A DNA stretch of 64,000 nucleotides from NCBI GenBank assembly GCA_016933275.1, contig JAFGBI010000108.1, forward strand, positions 1 through 64,000, read 5' to 3'. The notes beneath the pieces were generated by a model. The model was given only the letters and a program-made list of their open reading frames with translations. It was not told the DNA's origin and ran no database searches. This document shows, one piece after another, positions 17,262 to 27,822 of this stretch. The translations under genes were made by a program, and so were the position numbers. The stretch comes from Polyangiaceae bacterium. Lineage in GTDB: Bacteria > Myxococcota_A > Polyangia > Polyangiales > Polyangiaceae. Each line of letters starts with the position of its first letter. Positions within the stretch are counted from its first letter, which is position 1.

Positions 17262-17502
17262 TCTACCAGGTCTGAAGATCCGCGCGTCACGCGGGGATGT
17301 GCGGCAGCGCGGTCGATCGGCGCCGGAGGCGCCCGCCGCTCATCGATTGGTATTCGACTGCACCGCGAGCTGCCGCCATCCCGTGGCCTGGCGGGACCAG
17401 CGGGCCGACCTCAGCCGCGCCAGCCCTCGCGGTCCGCTCTCGATCGAGGGCCCATCGACAACGGGCTCGTCAGCCCGACACCCGCGGTGCTACGCCGCCA
17501 AC

Positions 17503-18711
17503 ATGCGACGCGCCCTCTCCCACGTTGGCGGTGCTGTCGACGTCGCGGCCACCCCGGGCTGGGAGGTCGAACCGTTGGTGGCGGCGCTCTCGGTGAGCGA
17601 CGATCGCGACCGCGTCCTTCGTCACGTACACGGCTTCCACTCGTATCCGGCGCGAATGCACCCCGACACGGCCGCTGGGGTCATTCGCGCGCTGGCCCGC
17701 GCTGGACAGGTGGTGCTCGATCCGTTCATGGGGAGTGGCACCGTGCTGGTGGAAGCGCGCTTGGCCGGCCACCGCGCCGAAGGCGTCGACGCGAACCCAC
17801 TCGCCGTCGAGCTCGCGCGGCTCAAGGCGGGCGGCCTCGACGCCCGATCGCGCCATATCCTTGGTTCGGCAGCGCAAGCGGTGGCTGAGCACGCCGAATC
17901 CCGGCGCCTCACCCGAGCCGGACCGACCCGCCGCTACGGGCCGCGGGACCGCCATCTCTTCGACCCCCACGTCCTCCTCGAGCTCGACGGCCTCGCCTCG
18001 GGAATCGAGACGCTGCGCCCACCCGACCCCGTGCGCCGTGCGCTCCGGCTCGTGCTCTCGTCGATCCTCACCAAGGCGAGCCGACAGCTCGGAGACACGT
18101 CGACCGAGACGGGGCCTCGGCGCCTGGCCAGCGGCTTCGCGGTCCGACTCTTCTACGACCGCGCCGCGCTGCTCGTCGAGCAGCTGGCCGCGTTCGCCGC
18201 CGCCCTACCCGCACCGCCGCCGCCGTTTCGGGTGGGAGTGGGGGATGCTCGAGACCTGTCGGGGATCGGAGATGGGACGGTCGGTCTCGTCGTGACGTCG
18301 CCCCCCTACCCTGGAGTCTACGACTACCACGCCCAGCACATGACGCGCCTGCGTTGGCTCGGGATCGATGCGACATCGTTCGAGCAGTGCGAGCTCGGTG
18401 CGCGGCGCCACTACGCCGCGCTATCGCCGACCGCAGCCATCGGCGCTTGGGAACACGAGCTCGGCGCTTGCGTCCACGCTCTCGGTCGCGTGGTCGCTCG
18501 AGACGGCTGCGCCGCACTGCTCATCGCCGACTCGGCCATCGACCGAACGCCGCTCTTCGCGGACGAGGTGCTGGCCCGTGTCGCGAGTCGCTGCGGCCTC
18601 TCTCTCGTCCTCCGCGCGTCACAACGACGCCCGCATTTCCACGGCCCCTCCCAGGACGCCTTTCGACGCCGGCCGAGGCGAGAGCACCTGATGGTGCTGG
18701 CGCGAGCATGA
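17503..18711 (+). CDS. Orphan DNA methyltransferase-like protein
   Basis: 402 aa from the ATG at 17503. Motif I-like DPFMGSGT is at 73-80 and the catalytic SPPY of amino-methyltransferases ([11 protein letters not shown]) at 266-269. So the SAM-binding motif precedes the catalytic motif, with about 185 residues between them that could hold a target-recognition region. This family transfers a methyl from S-adenosylmethionine to an exocyclic amine of adenine or cytosine in DNA. Related folds act on RNA. The [12 protein letters not shown] segment before motif I is typical of some N4/N6 enzymes. No restriction gene or specificity subunit is nearby, so it is probably a solitary regulatory or defensive methylase. 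Confidence 0.75.
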   Translation: MRRALSHVGGAVDVAATPGWEVEPLVAALSVSDDRDRVLRHVHGFHSYPARMHPDTAAGVIRALARAGQVVLDPFMGSGTVLVEARLAGHRAEGVDANPLAVELARLKAGGLDARSRHILGSAAQAVAEHAESRRLTRAGPTRRYGPRDRHLFDPHVLLELDGLASGIETLRPPDPVRRALRLVLSSILTKASRQLGDTSTETGPRRLASGFAVRLFYDRAALLVEQLAAFAAALPAPPPPFRVGVGDARDLSGIGDGTVGLVVTSPPYPGVYDYHAQHMTRLRWLGIDATSFEQCELGARRHYAALSPTAAIGAWEHELGACVHALGRVVARDGCAALLIADSAIDRTPLFADEVLARVASRCGLSLVLRASQRRPHFHGPSQDAFRRRPRREHLMVLARA

Positions 18712-18763
18712 GCCATCGGCGCGGTTTGCGCGAGAACGCAGGGCTCTGGCTCCTGGATCCGCC

Positions 18764-18788
18764 GCGGCAATCACCCTGATTGCTGCTC
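18764..18788. repeat. Palindromic dispersed repeat, copy 2 (core only)
   Basis: gcggcaatca (18764-18773), ccc, tgattgctgc (18777-18786), then tc. It is the same hairpin core as at 6262 and 34159 with one G-U pair, but without the 40-bp left part. Confidence 0.85.
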
Positions 18789-18898
18789 CGGGGCCGTTGA
18801 TTGGTCGCGACCATCGATCCGATTGCCGACCCCTGGGCTCGGCGGCGGGTCGCTCACGCACGTTGCACGCGGAGCGGACCGGCTCTAGGCATCCGGGA

Positions 18899-21800
18899 AT
18901 GGCTTCCGCCGAGACCGCACGCCGAAACCGCCTCGCCCAAGAGACGAGTCCCTACCTCCTGCAGCACGCCCGGAACCCGGTGGATTGGTACCCTTGGGGA
19001 CAGGAGGCGCTCACCCGGGCGGTACAGGAGGATCGGCCGCTCCTCCTCAGCATCGGCTATTCCGCCTGCCATTGGTGCCACGTGATGGAGCGGGAGTCCT
19101 TCGAGGACGAGGCGATCGCTGCCTTCATGAACGATCATTTCGTGTGCGTGAAGGTCGACCGCGAGGAACGTCCCGACCTCGACGTGATCTACATGACCGC
19201 CACCGTGGCGCTGAACGGAAGCGGTGGTTGGCCGATGACGGTCTTCCTGACGCCAGACCTTCGGCCGTTCTTCGCGGGAACCTATTTCCCGCCCGTCGGG
19301 CAGCACGGGCGTCCGGGTTTCCCTGAGCTCCTTCGACGGGTCGCAGAGCTCTGGCGCAGCAATCGGGCGACCGCGGTCGACCAGGCACGTCAACTCACCG
19401 CGCACGTTGCGGCCGCCGTGTTGCCCAGCACGCCGACCGAGGTGTCCGGGGGAGCCATCGACGCCGCCGTGGCCGCCCTCGACCAGGATTTCGACGCCGA
19501 GAACGGAGGATTCGGGCGAGCCCCGAAGTTTCCCCCATGCGCGGCCCTCTCCTTGCTTCTGCGGCACCATCGCCGGACCGGTCAAGCGCGGGCGCTGGCC
19601 ATGGTCAGACGCACCCTCGACGCGATGAAGAACGGTGGGATCTACGACCAGTTGGGCGGTGGCTTCGCGCGGTACTCGACCGACGCCGAATGGCTCGTCC
19701 CCCACTTCGAGAAGATGCTCTACGACAACGCGCAGCTCGCTCGCGTCTACCTCGAGGCGTACAGTGCGACCGCCGATCCCGAATACGCCCGAATCGCGAC
19801 CGAGACCCTTGATTTCGTGCTCCGCGAGCTGCGGGACGAGGAGGGCGGATTCTTCTCGTCGATGGACGCGGACAGCGAGGGCGAGGAGGGGAAGTTCTTC
19901 GTCTGGCGGCCCGAGGATCTGGCAATGACCCTCAACGCCGAGGCGGCTCGGCGGTTCGCGGCCTACTACGGCGTCACCGAGTGCGGGAATTGGGAGGAGA
20001 AGAGCATCCTCCACTCCCCGCGACCGATGGGGGTGGTCGCCGCCGAGCTCGGGGTGACGAAGGCGGATCTGCTGGCGTCGCTCGTCGAGACCCGCGCGGC
20101 CATGTTGGCGGCGCGATCCAAACGCATTCCCCCACTCAAGGACGACAAGGTGCTGACCAGTTGGAACGGGCTCGCGATCGGTGCGCTCGCCGAGGGGGCG
20201 CGGGTCCTCGGGGTGGCACGATTCCGAACGGCCGCGCTCTCGGCCGCCCGCTTCGCGCTCCGTCGTCTCAGGAGTGCGGACGGCGGCCTCCTCCGAACCT
20301 GGCGCGCCGGCACGGCGCACGTCCCGGGGTTCCTCGAGGACTATGCCTTCCTCGGGGACGGGCTGCTCGATCTCTACGAGGAGAGCGGGGATCGCGATTG
20401 CTTCGATGGTGCGCGCCACCTCGCAGAGCGGATGCTCACGGACTTCGTGGATCCTGCGCAAGGAGACTTCCTCTCGACGGCGGCTCACCATGAAGGGCTC
20501 CTCGTACGCCCTCGCGACGGCCATGATGGGGCGGTACCGAGCCCCAACGCCGTGGCGGCACGCCTCCTCGCGCGCCTCTCCTGGCACCTCGACCGGCCGG
20601 GTTGGCGCGCGCGAGCCATCCGCGCCATTCGTGCCCACGGTCACGAGATCTCACGGATTCCACGTGCCTTCGCCACCACGCTCGGGGTGGTCGAGCTTCT
20701 GCTGGAGGGACCGATCGAGGTCGTGCTGGCGGGCGATCCCGCGGATCCAATGCTGGTGGACCTCCGGCGGGCCATCGGGCGGCGCTACCTGCCGAATCGG
20801 GTGGTTGCGCATGCCCTCCCGGACCCAACCGCGACCCCCTCGGAGTGCGTCTTACTCGTGGGGCGACCGGGCACGGGCCCCGCGACCGGGTTCGTTTGCT
20901 GGGGATCTGCCTGTGGCGCACCCGCGCGAGACCCGAAAGCCTTGCTCACCACCCTCGACGAGGCCGAACGGGCGCAACGGTTCGCTCGCCAGGACACCTT
21001 GATGTCCCCAACGGTAGAAGGTCGCGCTACTCGGGCAGGCACAGCGCGCTATTTCTCCCGGCTCGGGGCCAGCGCGGAGCCGCGGCCGCTCGGGACCGGC
21101 GCCCCGTCGGTGAGTGCGCTCGGGTTCGGCGCCTACCGTGTGCTCGAGCAGTCCGGCGAGCACCGCGCCGCACTGACGGCGGCGCTCACGGGCGGCATCA
21201 ACCTCGTCGACACCGCTACCAACTACGGCGGCGGCTCGAGCGAGACGCTCGTCGGGCAGGTGATCGCGGATCTCGTCGCCGCGCGGGCGATCAACCGTGA
21301 CGAGATCGTCGTCGTCTCCAAGGTGGGCACCCTCCAGGGGGCACGGCTCGATGCCGCCCGTGCGCGGGCGAGCGCGGGCGATCCTTGGCCGGAGGTCGTG
21401 AAGTACGAGGACGACGTGTGGCATTGCATCCATCCGACGTTCATCGAGGCCGAGCTCACGGGTTCCCTCGCGCGGCTCGGACTCGAGACCCTCGATGTGT
21501 GCCTCCTGCACAACCCCGAGTACTTCCTGCTCGAAGCGGCGCGACGCGGCGACCTCTCGCTCGAGGCGAGTCGAGCAGCGTTCGATGCACGGATCGAGGC
21601 TGCCTTCCGCCACCTCGAGGTGGAAGTCAGCCGCGGCCGAATCGCAGCCTACGGCGTCTCGAGCAATACGATAGCAGCCTCGGCGGCGGCACCTGGCGCG
21701 ACCGAGGTGGCCCGCTTCCTGGGCGCGGCGCAGCGCGCTGGTGGGGAGGGGCATTCGTTCCGCGCCGTCGAGTTGCCCACGAACCTGCTCGAGCCCGGCT

Positions 21801-22519
21801 CGATCGGGGAAGACGGCGCGATCGCAGCGGCCGCCCGCCACGGACTGGGCGTTCTGGTGAACCGTCCCCTCAACGCGATCTTGGGCCCAGGGTTGACGCG
21901 GCTCGTCGACCTCCCGCTCCCCGTCGCCGACGCCCCCGAGGTCGCACCCCGACTCGCCGATCTCGCGTTGCTCGAGGGAGAGTTCCGCGAGTCGTTCGCG
22001 GCTCGGCTGGCCACCCGTGCTGGAGGCGAACCACCTGCGGCGTTGCTCGACTGGGCGCGAAAGCTTGACGCATCGCTGGAGGAGGTCAAAAGCCTCGAGC
22101 ACTGCCTCGAGATCGAGCATCAGGTCGTGCGACCGCACACCCGACGCGTGCTCGACACGCTCGATCGCCGGTTCGAGGGTGAGCTGAGACGACGGTGGTT
22201 CGCGTGGCGCGACGGCTACGTCTCCCATCTCGAAGGAGCCCTCGCCGCTCTGAGGGCGCGGGCAGCCGACCGTAGTCGCGAGAGGCTCGGCGCGCTCCGC
22301 TCGGCCGTCGTCGAGACCTTGCCCGAAGCGCGGCGCCAGGAAGCGCTCGCGCGCATCGCGGTGTGGACGGTCGCGAGTCTGCCCGGCGTCTCGTCGGTCC
22401 TCGTGGGCATGCGGCGACCGGCCTACGTCCGAGAGCTCAGGCCCGTCCTCGACTATCCGCCGCACCCGCAACCCGAATGCGTGTTCGCTGCGGCCACGTC
22501 TGGCGCACGAGCCTGCTGA
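18899..22519 (+). CDS. DUF255 (YyaL/SPATA20-like) protein fused to an aldo/keto reductase
   Basis: 1206 aa, one uninterrupted frame. Residues 1 to about 700 are the YyaL/spermatogenesis-associated-20 family: a thioredoxin-like N-domain with [18 protein letters not shown] and redox pair C57-H-W-C60, then an alpha-helical toroid resembling glucosamine epimerases ([18 protein letters not shown]). From about 716 to the end is an aldo/keto reductase of a long subtype, with the catalytic tetrad D771, Y776 (DTATNY), K808 (VVSKVG) and H871 (LLHNPEYF). The two halves are usually separate proteins of unknown and NAD(P)H-dependent reductase function respectively. The fusion suggests a shared substrate. 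The ATG at 18899 precedes the conserved start; an upstream start at 18797 adds 34 implausible residues. Confidence 0.88.
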   Translation: MASAETARRNRLAQETSPYLLQHARNPVDWYPWGQEALTRAVQEDRPLLLSIGYSACHWCHVMERESFEDEAIAAFMNDHFVCVKVDREERPDLDVIYMTATVALNGSGGWPMTVFLTPDLRPFFAGTYFPPVGQHGRPGFPELLRRVAELWRSNRATAVDQARQLTAHVAAAVLPSTPTEVSGGAIDAAVAALDQDFDAENGGFGRAPKFPPCAALSLLLRHHRRTGQARALAMVRRTLDAMKNGGIYDQLGGGFARYSTDAEWLVPHFEKMLYDNAQLARVYLEAYSATADPEYARIATETLDFVLRELRDEEGGFFSSMDADSEGEEGKFFVWRPEDLAMTLNAEAARRFAAYYGVTECGNWEEKSILHSPRPMGVVAAELGVTKADLLASLVETRAAMLAARSKRIPPLKDDKVLTSWNGLAIGALAEGARVLGVARFRTAALSAARFALRRLRSADGGLLRTWRAGTAHVPGFLEDYAFLGDGLLDLYEESGDRDCFDGARHLAERMLTDFVDPAQGDFLSTAAHHEGLLVRPRDGHDGAVPSPNAVAARLLARLSWHLDRPGWRARAIRAIRAHGHEISRIPRAFATTLGVVELLLEGPIEVVLAGDPADPMLVDLRRAIGRRYLPNRVVAHALPDPTATPSECVLLVGRPGTGPATGFVCWGSACGAPARDPKALLTTLDEAERAQRFARQDTLMSPTVEGRATRAGTARYFSRLGASAEPRPLGTGAPSVSALGFGAYRVLEQSGEHRAALTAALTGGINLVDTATNYGGGSSETLVGQVIADLVAARAINRDEIVVVSKVGTLQGARLDAARARASAGDPWPEVVKYEDDVWHCIHPTFIEAELTGSLARLGLETLDVCLLHNPEYFLLEAARRGDLSLEASRAAFDARIEAAFRHLEVEVSRGRIAAYGVSSNTIAASAAAPGATEVARFLGAAQRAGGEGHSFRAVELPTNLLEPGSIGEDGAIAAAARHGLGVLVNRPLNAILGPGLTRLVDLPLPVADAPEVAPRLADLALLEGEFRESFAARLATRAGGEPPAALLDWARKLDASLEEVKSLEHCLEIEHQVVRPHTRRVLDTLDRRFEGELRRRWFAWRDGYVSHLEGALAALRARAADRSRERLGALRSAVVETLPEARRQEALARIAVWTVASLPGVSSVLVGMRRPAYVRELRPVLDYPPHPQPECVFAAATSGARAC

Positions 22520-23115
22520 CGCGGCGAGGAATCGTTCCGCGCGGCACGCCGCCCCGTCGCCAGGTTCCCGCTGCCATGCGGTCACCAGATCTCACGCTCA
22601 CCCCTCGGGACGGAGGCGAAGCCGGCGCCACGCCGAAGGCACCCCGACCGAGTCACTCTCGGGGTGGCCACACCAACGGACCTGCCGTCCGGGCGTTCGA
22701 GAGCGGCCAACAGGATGACCGCCGCGACAAGCCGGCAACTCGAACGGGAGCCTCACCGCTCTCGCCGAAGAAGGCGCCGCAAAAGACGCCGTTCTTTCCC
22801 GATGGGGCGGCACCCGGCGGGCAGAGTCACGATCGGCGACCCGATCGGTCCTCGGCGCTCGTGGAGACGCCAAGCGCCGGTATTCTTGGGTGATCTGTCG
22901 TGTTTCCGCCCAGCGTGGAGCGCCGGGACAAAGCCCCCATGGCGAGCGACGTCGGAGCCCCGTCGGCTCGTCCGGGAACCAAGGGGCGAAGACGAAATCC
23001 TTGTTGAGAGCCCGCGAGCAGTACCGTACCGTTCGACCTTCCCCGGCCCTACAATCGCCCCGGGGTGGGGAGCATCGCTCAGCGCAGGCTCGCTCTGTCC
23101 CCAGCCAGGAACGCC
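22520..23115. other. 600-bp gene-free leader before the acyl carrier protein gene
   Basis: No frame here reads as a convincing protein. There is a hairpin at 22640-22666 (arms caccccga and tcggggtg, 11-nt loop) about 120 nt after the preceding stop, which could terminate the upstream gene. Any promoter or long leader for the acyl carrier protein operon should lie in the remaining sequence, but I cannot name it. Confidence 0.5.
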
Positions 23116-23370
23116 ATGCAGGAAATCGAAGCTGCTGTTCGACAATTCATCGTCAAAAACTTCGTCATGGCCCGTTCGCGCGGCGCGATCGCCGGCGGCG
23201 ACTCCCTGATGGAGGCGGGAATCGTTGACTCAACTGGGGTGCTGGAGCTCACGGGATTCCTCGAGGAAGAGTTCGAGATCACCGTCGAAGACGCCGAGCT
23301 CATCCCGGAGAACCTGGACTCGATCGACAACATCGTGGGCTACGTGGCCCGCAAGACGGGGATGTCATGA
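23116..23370 (+). CDS. Acyl carrier protein
   Basis: 84 aa with the four-helix carrier pattern. The phosphopantetheine site is S39 in GIVDST; the usual DSL is DST here. Helix III ends with ISPENL-like LIPENLDSIDNIVGYV. It starts at ATG 23116 after cagga. As carrier it would hold an acyl or aminoacyl group as a thioester for the neighbouring enzymes. Its stop overlaps the next start (ATGA), so it is the first gene of a coupled run with the NadE-like and probably AsnB-like genes. This is not the housekeeping fatty-acid ACP context: no fab genes are present. Confidence 0.9.
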   Translation: MQEIEAAVRQFIVKNFVMARSRGAIAGGDSLMEAGIVDSTGVLELTGFLEEEFEITVEDAELIPENLDSIDNIVGYVARKTGMS

Positions 23371-24362
23371 CAACTCTACGCGCCCTCGACCCGAATGTCC
23401 TCCGCCTCGATGCTCCGGTGGCTACCGAGGCGATCACCCAGAAGCTACGGGAGGTCGTGCATCAGCGGATGAAGCGCAAGGGTGCGGTGGTCGGCATCTC
23501 GGGTGGCATCGACAGCGCAGTGGTCACCTTCCTCTGCGCGCGTGCCTTCGGCCCCGAGTACGTGCACGGGGTCTTGATGCCGGAGCGGCACTCCTCCGCG
23601 GACACGCTCCGCTTGTCGCGATCCGTCGCCGACGGCGCGGGGGTCCGGGCGGATGTCGAGGAGATCACGGGGTTGCTCGAGGCAGCCGGCTGCTACGCGC
23701 GGCAGGAGGAGGCCGTCCAGCGTGTCGTGCCGGAGTACGGCCCAGGCTGTCGATTCAAGGTCGTCCTCCCGAGCGTGATCGACGATGACCGGTACCGGGT
23801 TTCTTCGGTGGTCGTCGCGTTCCCGGACGGCAAGGAGGTCACCCGACGAATGCCGCTCGATGCGTACTTGCAAGTCGTGGCCGCCACGAACTTCAAGCAG
23901 CGTTGTCGAACGATGCTCGAGTACTATCACGCGGATCGGCTGAACTACGCGGTAGCGGGGACACCAAACCGCCTCGAGTACGACCAAGGGTTCTTCGTGA
24001 AGGGCGGGGACGGTCTGGCAGACGTCAAGCCAATCGCCCACCTCTACAAGACCCAGGTGTACGAACTCGCCGCCTACCTCGGCGTCCCCGAGCAGGTGCG
24101 CCAGCGCCCTCCGACAACCGACACCTACTCGATGCCACAAGGCCAGGACGAGTTCTACTTCTCGCTGCCCTACGGGAAGATGGACCTCTGCCTTTTTGCA
24201 CGCGACCACGGCTACTCCGAGGCCGAGACGGCGCCAACGGTCGGCTTGACCGCGACGCAGGTGGGACGGGTCTTCCGCGACATCGACGGAAAGCGGCGAA
24301 CGACCCGACCGCTGCACCTCGCGGCGCAGCTCGTCGAGCATGTCGAGCTCGTGGACCCGTGA
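23367..24362 (+). CDS. NAD synthetase-like ATP-dependent amide synthetase
   Basis: 331 aa. The ATP-pyrophosphatase loop SGGIDS is at 45-50, and the NadE-type segments KGGDGLADVKPIAHLYKTQV and AGTPNRLEYDQGF are clear. It lacks the glutaminase domain of glutamine-dependent NadE, so it would use ammonia. NadE adenylates a carboxylate (deamido-NAD) and amidates it. Extra sequence around 120-155 (FKVVLPSVIDDDRYR, VVVAFPDGKEV) is not typical of housekeeping NadE. Placement between an acyl carrier protein and a glutamine amidotransferase suggests a dedicated amidation step in a biosynthetic pathway rather than NAD synthesis. That role is inferred. Confidence 0.8.
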   Translation: MTTLRALDPNVLRLDAPVATEAITQKLREVVHQRMKRKGAVVGISGGIDSAVVTFLCARAFGPEYVHGVLMPERHSSADTLRLSRSVADGAGVRADVEEITGLLEAAGCYARQEEAVQRVVPEYGPGCRFKVVLPSVIDDDRYRVSSVVVAFPDGKEVTRRMPLDAYLQVVAATNFKQRCRTMLEYYHADRLNYAVAGTPNRLEYDQGFFVKGGDGLADVKPIAHLYKTQVYELAAYLGVPEQVRQRPPTTDTYSMPQGQDEFYFSLPYGKMDLCLFARDHGYSEAETAPTVGLTATQVGRVFRDIDGKRRTTRPLHLAAQLVEHVELVDP

Positions 24363-24441
24363 GCGACTGCCCCGCACGCCGCGCCGGTGTACGGCACCTT
24401 GCTCGCTCCCTCGTGCGCGAGCATTCCCCCGGAGGCCCGTC

Positions 24442-26454
24442 GTGTGCGGGATAGCGGGGGTGTTCCACTTCCGCGGCGGGGAGGTGCCACGAGAGCTACT
24501 GCTCGACATGGCCGGTGAGCTCGCGCATCGCGGACCGGATGGCACCGGGCTCTATCGCGATGGCAACCTCGGGATGGTTAACACTCGACTGTCGATCGTC
24601 GACCTCGCGGGAGGCGACCAGCCGATCCCGAACGAGGACGGGCGTTACTGGGTCGTCCAGAACGGGGAGATCTTCAACTACGTCGAGCTGCGCGCCGAGC
24701 TCATCGCCGCCGGGCACCGGTTCACGACCACGTGTGACACGGAAGTGTTGGTCCACGCCTTCGAGGAGTGGGGTTCTGGCTTCCTCGACCGACTCAATGG
24801 GGAGTTCGCGGTCGCCATCTGGGATCGACGCGAGCGGCGCCTGCTGCTGGCCCGCGACCGCTTCGGGATCCGACCGCTGTTCATGGCGGAGGTCGGGGAT
24901 TCGTTCGTCTTCGGATCCGAGGCGAAGGCGTTGCTGCGACACCCAGCGTTGGAACGTGCCCTCGATCCGGTCGCGCTGCTCGACACGTTCACGTTATGGA
25001 CGACCGCACCGGAGCGGTCGATCTTCCAGGGAATCCGCGAGCTTGCGCCGGGCTCACGCGCGACGATCGACCGCGACGGGAAGGTCACGCTCGACCGGTG
25101 GTGGACGCTCCCGTTCACCCGGATCGAGCCAGACGGCGCTCGATCGGAGGCGGACTTCGTGGAAGAGGTCGGCACCCTGCTGGCCGACGCCATCCGCCTC
25201 CGACTACGTGCCGACGTTCCGGTGGGTGTGTACCTCAGCGGTGGGCTCGACTCCTCGGGCATCGCCGCAGGGGTGCGACATCGATCGACGACGGAGCTCG
25301 TCACCTTCGCCGTGCGCTTCGCGGATCCCCGCTTCGACGAACGCGAGCACCAGGACCGCATGGCGGCAGCCATCGGGACCGAGCTCCGTCACGTGACCGT
25401 GGACGCCGCGGAGATCGCCGCCCTGATGCCTGACGTGGTGTGGCACGGCGAGCAACCGACCGTGCGTACGGCCCCCGCACCCCTGCTCGCGCTCTCCCGC
25501 CTGGTACGGAGCCAAGGCTACAAGGTGGTGCTCACCGGTGAAGGCGCGGACGAGGTGTTCGCGGGCTACGATCTTTTTCGCGAGGACAAGGTGCGTCGAT
25601 TCTGGGCCAAGGCGCCAGAGTCGCGGTGCCGACCGTTGCTGCTCGGGCGCATCTATCCCTTCCTCGCCCATTCTCTGGGGCGCGCGGGCGCCATGCGCAC
25701 GCGCTTCTTCGCCCAGGGTCTGACGAGGCTCGATGACCCGCTCTATAGCCACCGCATCCGCTTCGCCAACACCTCACGCATCGCTGCGTTGATGGAGCCC
25801 GAGGTCGTCACCGAGGCGAATTCCGTGGGCACGGCGGAGGATCGACTGCTCGAACGGCTCGGGAGCGAGCTCTTGCACGGCACCCCCCTCAAACGCGCCC
25901 AGCAACTGGAAGCAAGCACGTTTCTGGAAGGATACCTGCTGCACACGCAGGGTGACCGGATGCTGATGGGCAACGCCATCGAGGGCCGGTTCCCGTATCT
26001 CGACTATCGTCTCGCCGAGGTCGCGGCCCGCGTCCCCGACCGATATCTCATCGCGGGGCTGCGCGAGAAGAGCCTTCTCCGCAAGGTCCTTGCACCGCTC
26101 CTGCCCCCGGCAATCGCCCGCCGAGTCAAGCACCCCTATCGGGCGCCGATCCTCGACGCGTTCGTGGGCCCGGACGCACCAGAGTACGTCACTACGCTCA
26201 CCGCGCCGGAGCGGGTGGCCGAGACCGGGCTCTTCGCGCGCGAGGGGGTAGCGCTCCTTATGGAGAAGTGCCGCACCCGACGCCACCAAGGCGTGAGCGA
26301 GACGGACGAGATGGCCTTGGTCGGCGTCCTCTCACTGCAGCTTCTGCACGAGCAATTCGTGCGACGGCCGCGGCTAGCGGCTCGCGCCATCCCCAATCGC
26401 GAAGTGGTCGGTGACCGCGTGGTGCAGCCCAACACCGCACCAGGACCGCCATGA
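24442..26454 (+). CDS. Glutamine-dependent amidotransferase, asparagine synthetase family
   Basis: 670 aa from GTG 24442, chosen because ggagg lies 6 nt upstream and Cys2 becomes the N-terminal nucleophile after Met removal (CGIAGVFHF). The N-terminal class II glutaminase domain has LAHRGPDGTG and NGEIFNYVELR. The synthetase domain has the PP-loop SGGLDS at 266-271. The length fits the AsnB family. In exopolysaccharide and PEP-CTERM associated gene sets such enzymes amidate sugars or acyl groups rather than making asparagine. The context (carrier protein, NadE-like, glycosyltransferase joined by ATGA overlap) favours that. Simple asparagine synthesis is the alternative. Confidence 0.88.
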   Translation: MCGIAGVFHFRGGEVPRELLLDMAGELAHRGPDGTGLYRDGNLGMVNTRLSIVDLAGGDQPIPNEDGRYWVVQNGEIFNYVELRAELIAAGHRFTTTCDTEVLVHAFEEWGSGFLDRLNGEFAVAIWDRRERRLLLARDRFGIRPLFMAEVGDSFVFGSEAKALLRHPALERALDPVALLDTFTLWTTAPERSIFQGIRELAPGSRATIDRDGKVTLDRWWTLPFTRIEPDGARSEADFVEEVGTLLADAIRLRLRADVPVGVYLSGGLDSSGIAAGVRHRSTTELVTFAVRFADPRFDEREHQDRMAAAIGTELRHVTVDAAEIAALMPDVVWHGEQPTVRTAPAPLLALSRLVRSQGYKVVLTGEGADEVFAGYDLFREDKVRRFWAKAPESRCRPLLLGRIYPFLAHSLGRAGAMRTRFFAQGLTRLDDPLYSHRIRFANTSRIAALMEPEVVTEANSVGTAEDRLLERLGSELLHGTPLKRAQQLEASTFLEGYLLHTQGDRMLMGNAIEGRFPYLDYRLAEVAARVPDRYLIAGLREKSLLRKVLAPLLPPAIARRVKHPYRAPILDAFVGPDAPEYVTTLTAPERVAETGLFAREGVALLMEKCRTRRHQGVSETDEMALVGVLSLQLLHEQFVRRPRLAARAIPNREVVGDRVVQPNTAPGPP

Positions 26455-27665
26455 AGATCGCGTACCTCGTCAACCAGTATCCGTTGCTCAGTCACAGCTT
26501 CGTGCGACGCGAGATCCAGGGGGTCGAGGCCGACGGATCGATGGAGGTGGCGCGCTATAGCGTCCGCGATTCTGGGCAGACCTCGATCGATCCCGATGAC
26601 CTGGCCGAGACCGGGCGCACGCGCGTCCTGCTGAGACGCGGCACGAGCGGACTGTTCGCCGATCTCGGGCGCGTTGGCCTTCGGCATCCCGCGAAGGTGG
26701 CCCAGTCGGCGACGCTGGCGGTCCAGCTCGGCTTGCGGTCGGACCGGGGCCTCTTGCGCCATATCGTCTACCTGGCAGAGGCATGCTCGCTGGCGCGCGA
26801 TCTCGAGACGTTCGGCGTGCGGCACGTGCACGCTCACTTCGGGACCAACTCGACCACCGTAGCCATGCTCGCGAGCCATATCGCGGGCGGCACGTTCAGC
26901 TTCACGGCCCACGGACCCGAGGAATTCGACAAGCCGCTCTCGATCGGACTCGCCGAGAAGATCGCTCGGGCGGCGTTCGTGGTGGGGGTGTCCAGCTTTG
27001 GCCGCAGCCAGCTGCTGCGGCACGCCCGCACCGAGGCTTGGGAGAAGGTGCATGTGGTGCACTGCGGGGTCGACGCAAGCTATCTCGCTGCGGACCCGAC
27101 ACCCGTTCCGGATCGCCGCCGCTTCGTGTGCGTGGGACGGCTATGTGAACAGAAGGGGCAGCTGGTGCTGGTGGAGGCAGCCGCCCGCCTCCGGAGCCAG
27201 GGCACCGAATTCGAACTGTTGCTCGTCGGCGACGGTGAGATGCGGGGTCCCATCGAAGCGCTCATCACGCAGCGTGGCCTGGCGGGCACGGTACGAATCC
27301 TCGGTTGCCTGGCCGGCCATGAGGTGAAGGCTGAGATCGAGCGGTCGCGCGCGTTCGTCCTCCCGAGCTTCGCGGAGGGTCTGCCGGTCGTTATCATGGA
27401 GGCGCTCGCCGCGGGTCGCCCCGTGATCAGCACCTACGTGGCTGGTATCCCCGAGCTCGTCGTCCCCGGAGAGAACGGTTGGCTCGTTCCGGCGGGTTCC
27501 GTGGAAGCGCTGGCGACCGCCATGGGCGAGGCATTGACGGCCAGCACCGAGGCGCTCACCCGCATGGGTTCGAACGGACACGCAAAGGTGCGAGAGCTGC
27601 ACGACGCCCGCTCCGAGGGCGAGAAGCTGCGACTGCTGTTTCGCCAGGTGCTCGAGTCGGGGTAG
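26451..27665 (+). CDS. Glycosyltransferase family 4
   Basis: 404 aa, GT-B fold. The N-domain is MKIAYLVNQYPLLSHSFVRRE, and the C-domain carries the EX7E motif with E309 and E317 (AEGLPVVIMEALAAGRPVI) that binds the nucleotide-sugar. VHAHFGTNSTTVAMLAS and FTAHGPEEF are typical of GT4 enzymes of extracellular polysaccharide and glycolipid synthesis. It is retaining and cytoplasmic or membrane-associated. Start overlaps the amidotransferase stop (ATGA). Donor and acceptor unknown. Confidence 0.9.
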   Translation: MKIAYLVNQYPLLSHSFVRREIQGVEADGSMEVARYSVRDSGQTSIDPDDLAETGRTRVLLRRGTSGLFADLGRVGLRHPAKVAQSATLAVQLGLRSDRGLLRHIVYLAEACSLARDLETFGVRHVHAHFGTNSTTVAMLASHIAGGTFSFTAHGPEEFDKPLSIGLAEKIARAAFVVGVSSFGRSQLLRHARTEAWEKVHVVHCGVDASYLAADPTPVPDRRRFVCVGRLCEQKGQLVLVEAAARLRSQGTEFELLLVGDGEMRGPIEALITQRGLAGTVRILGCLAGHEVKAEIERSRAFVLPSFAEGLPVVIMEALAAGRPVISTYVAGIPELVVPGENGWLVPAGSVEALATAMGEALTASTEALTRMGSNGHAKVRELHDARSEGEKLRLLFRQVLESG

Positions 27666-27822
27666 CCATCGACCGCCCCAGACGGAGCGTACGGGGCACT
27701 CGACCACCGCCAACGCCACGTCGCGAGCTCGACGGACACCGCCGAGCCATCTCGCCAGTAGGGTGCGAACCCCTCCGAACGCGCTCGCGGCGCGGTGTTC
27801 CGGCGGGGTAGAGTGCGGGGGC

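Noticed and set aside
18854-20644. 596-aa minus-strand frame
   Set aside because: Antisense shadow of the DUF255 domain with His/Arg-rich composition and no motif.
22664-23209. 181-aa plus-strand frame before the acyl carrier protein gene
   Set aside because: Runs out of frame into the carrier protein gene and has no domain or start signal.
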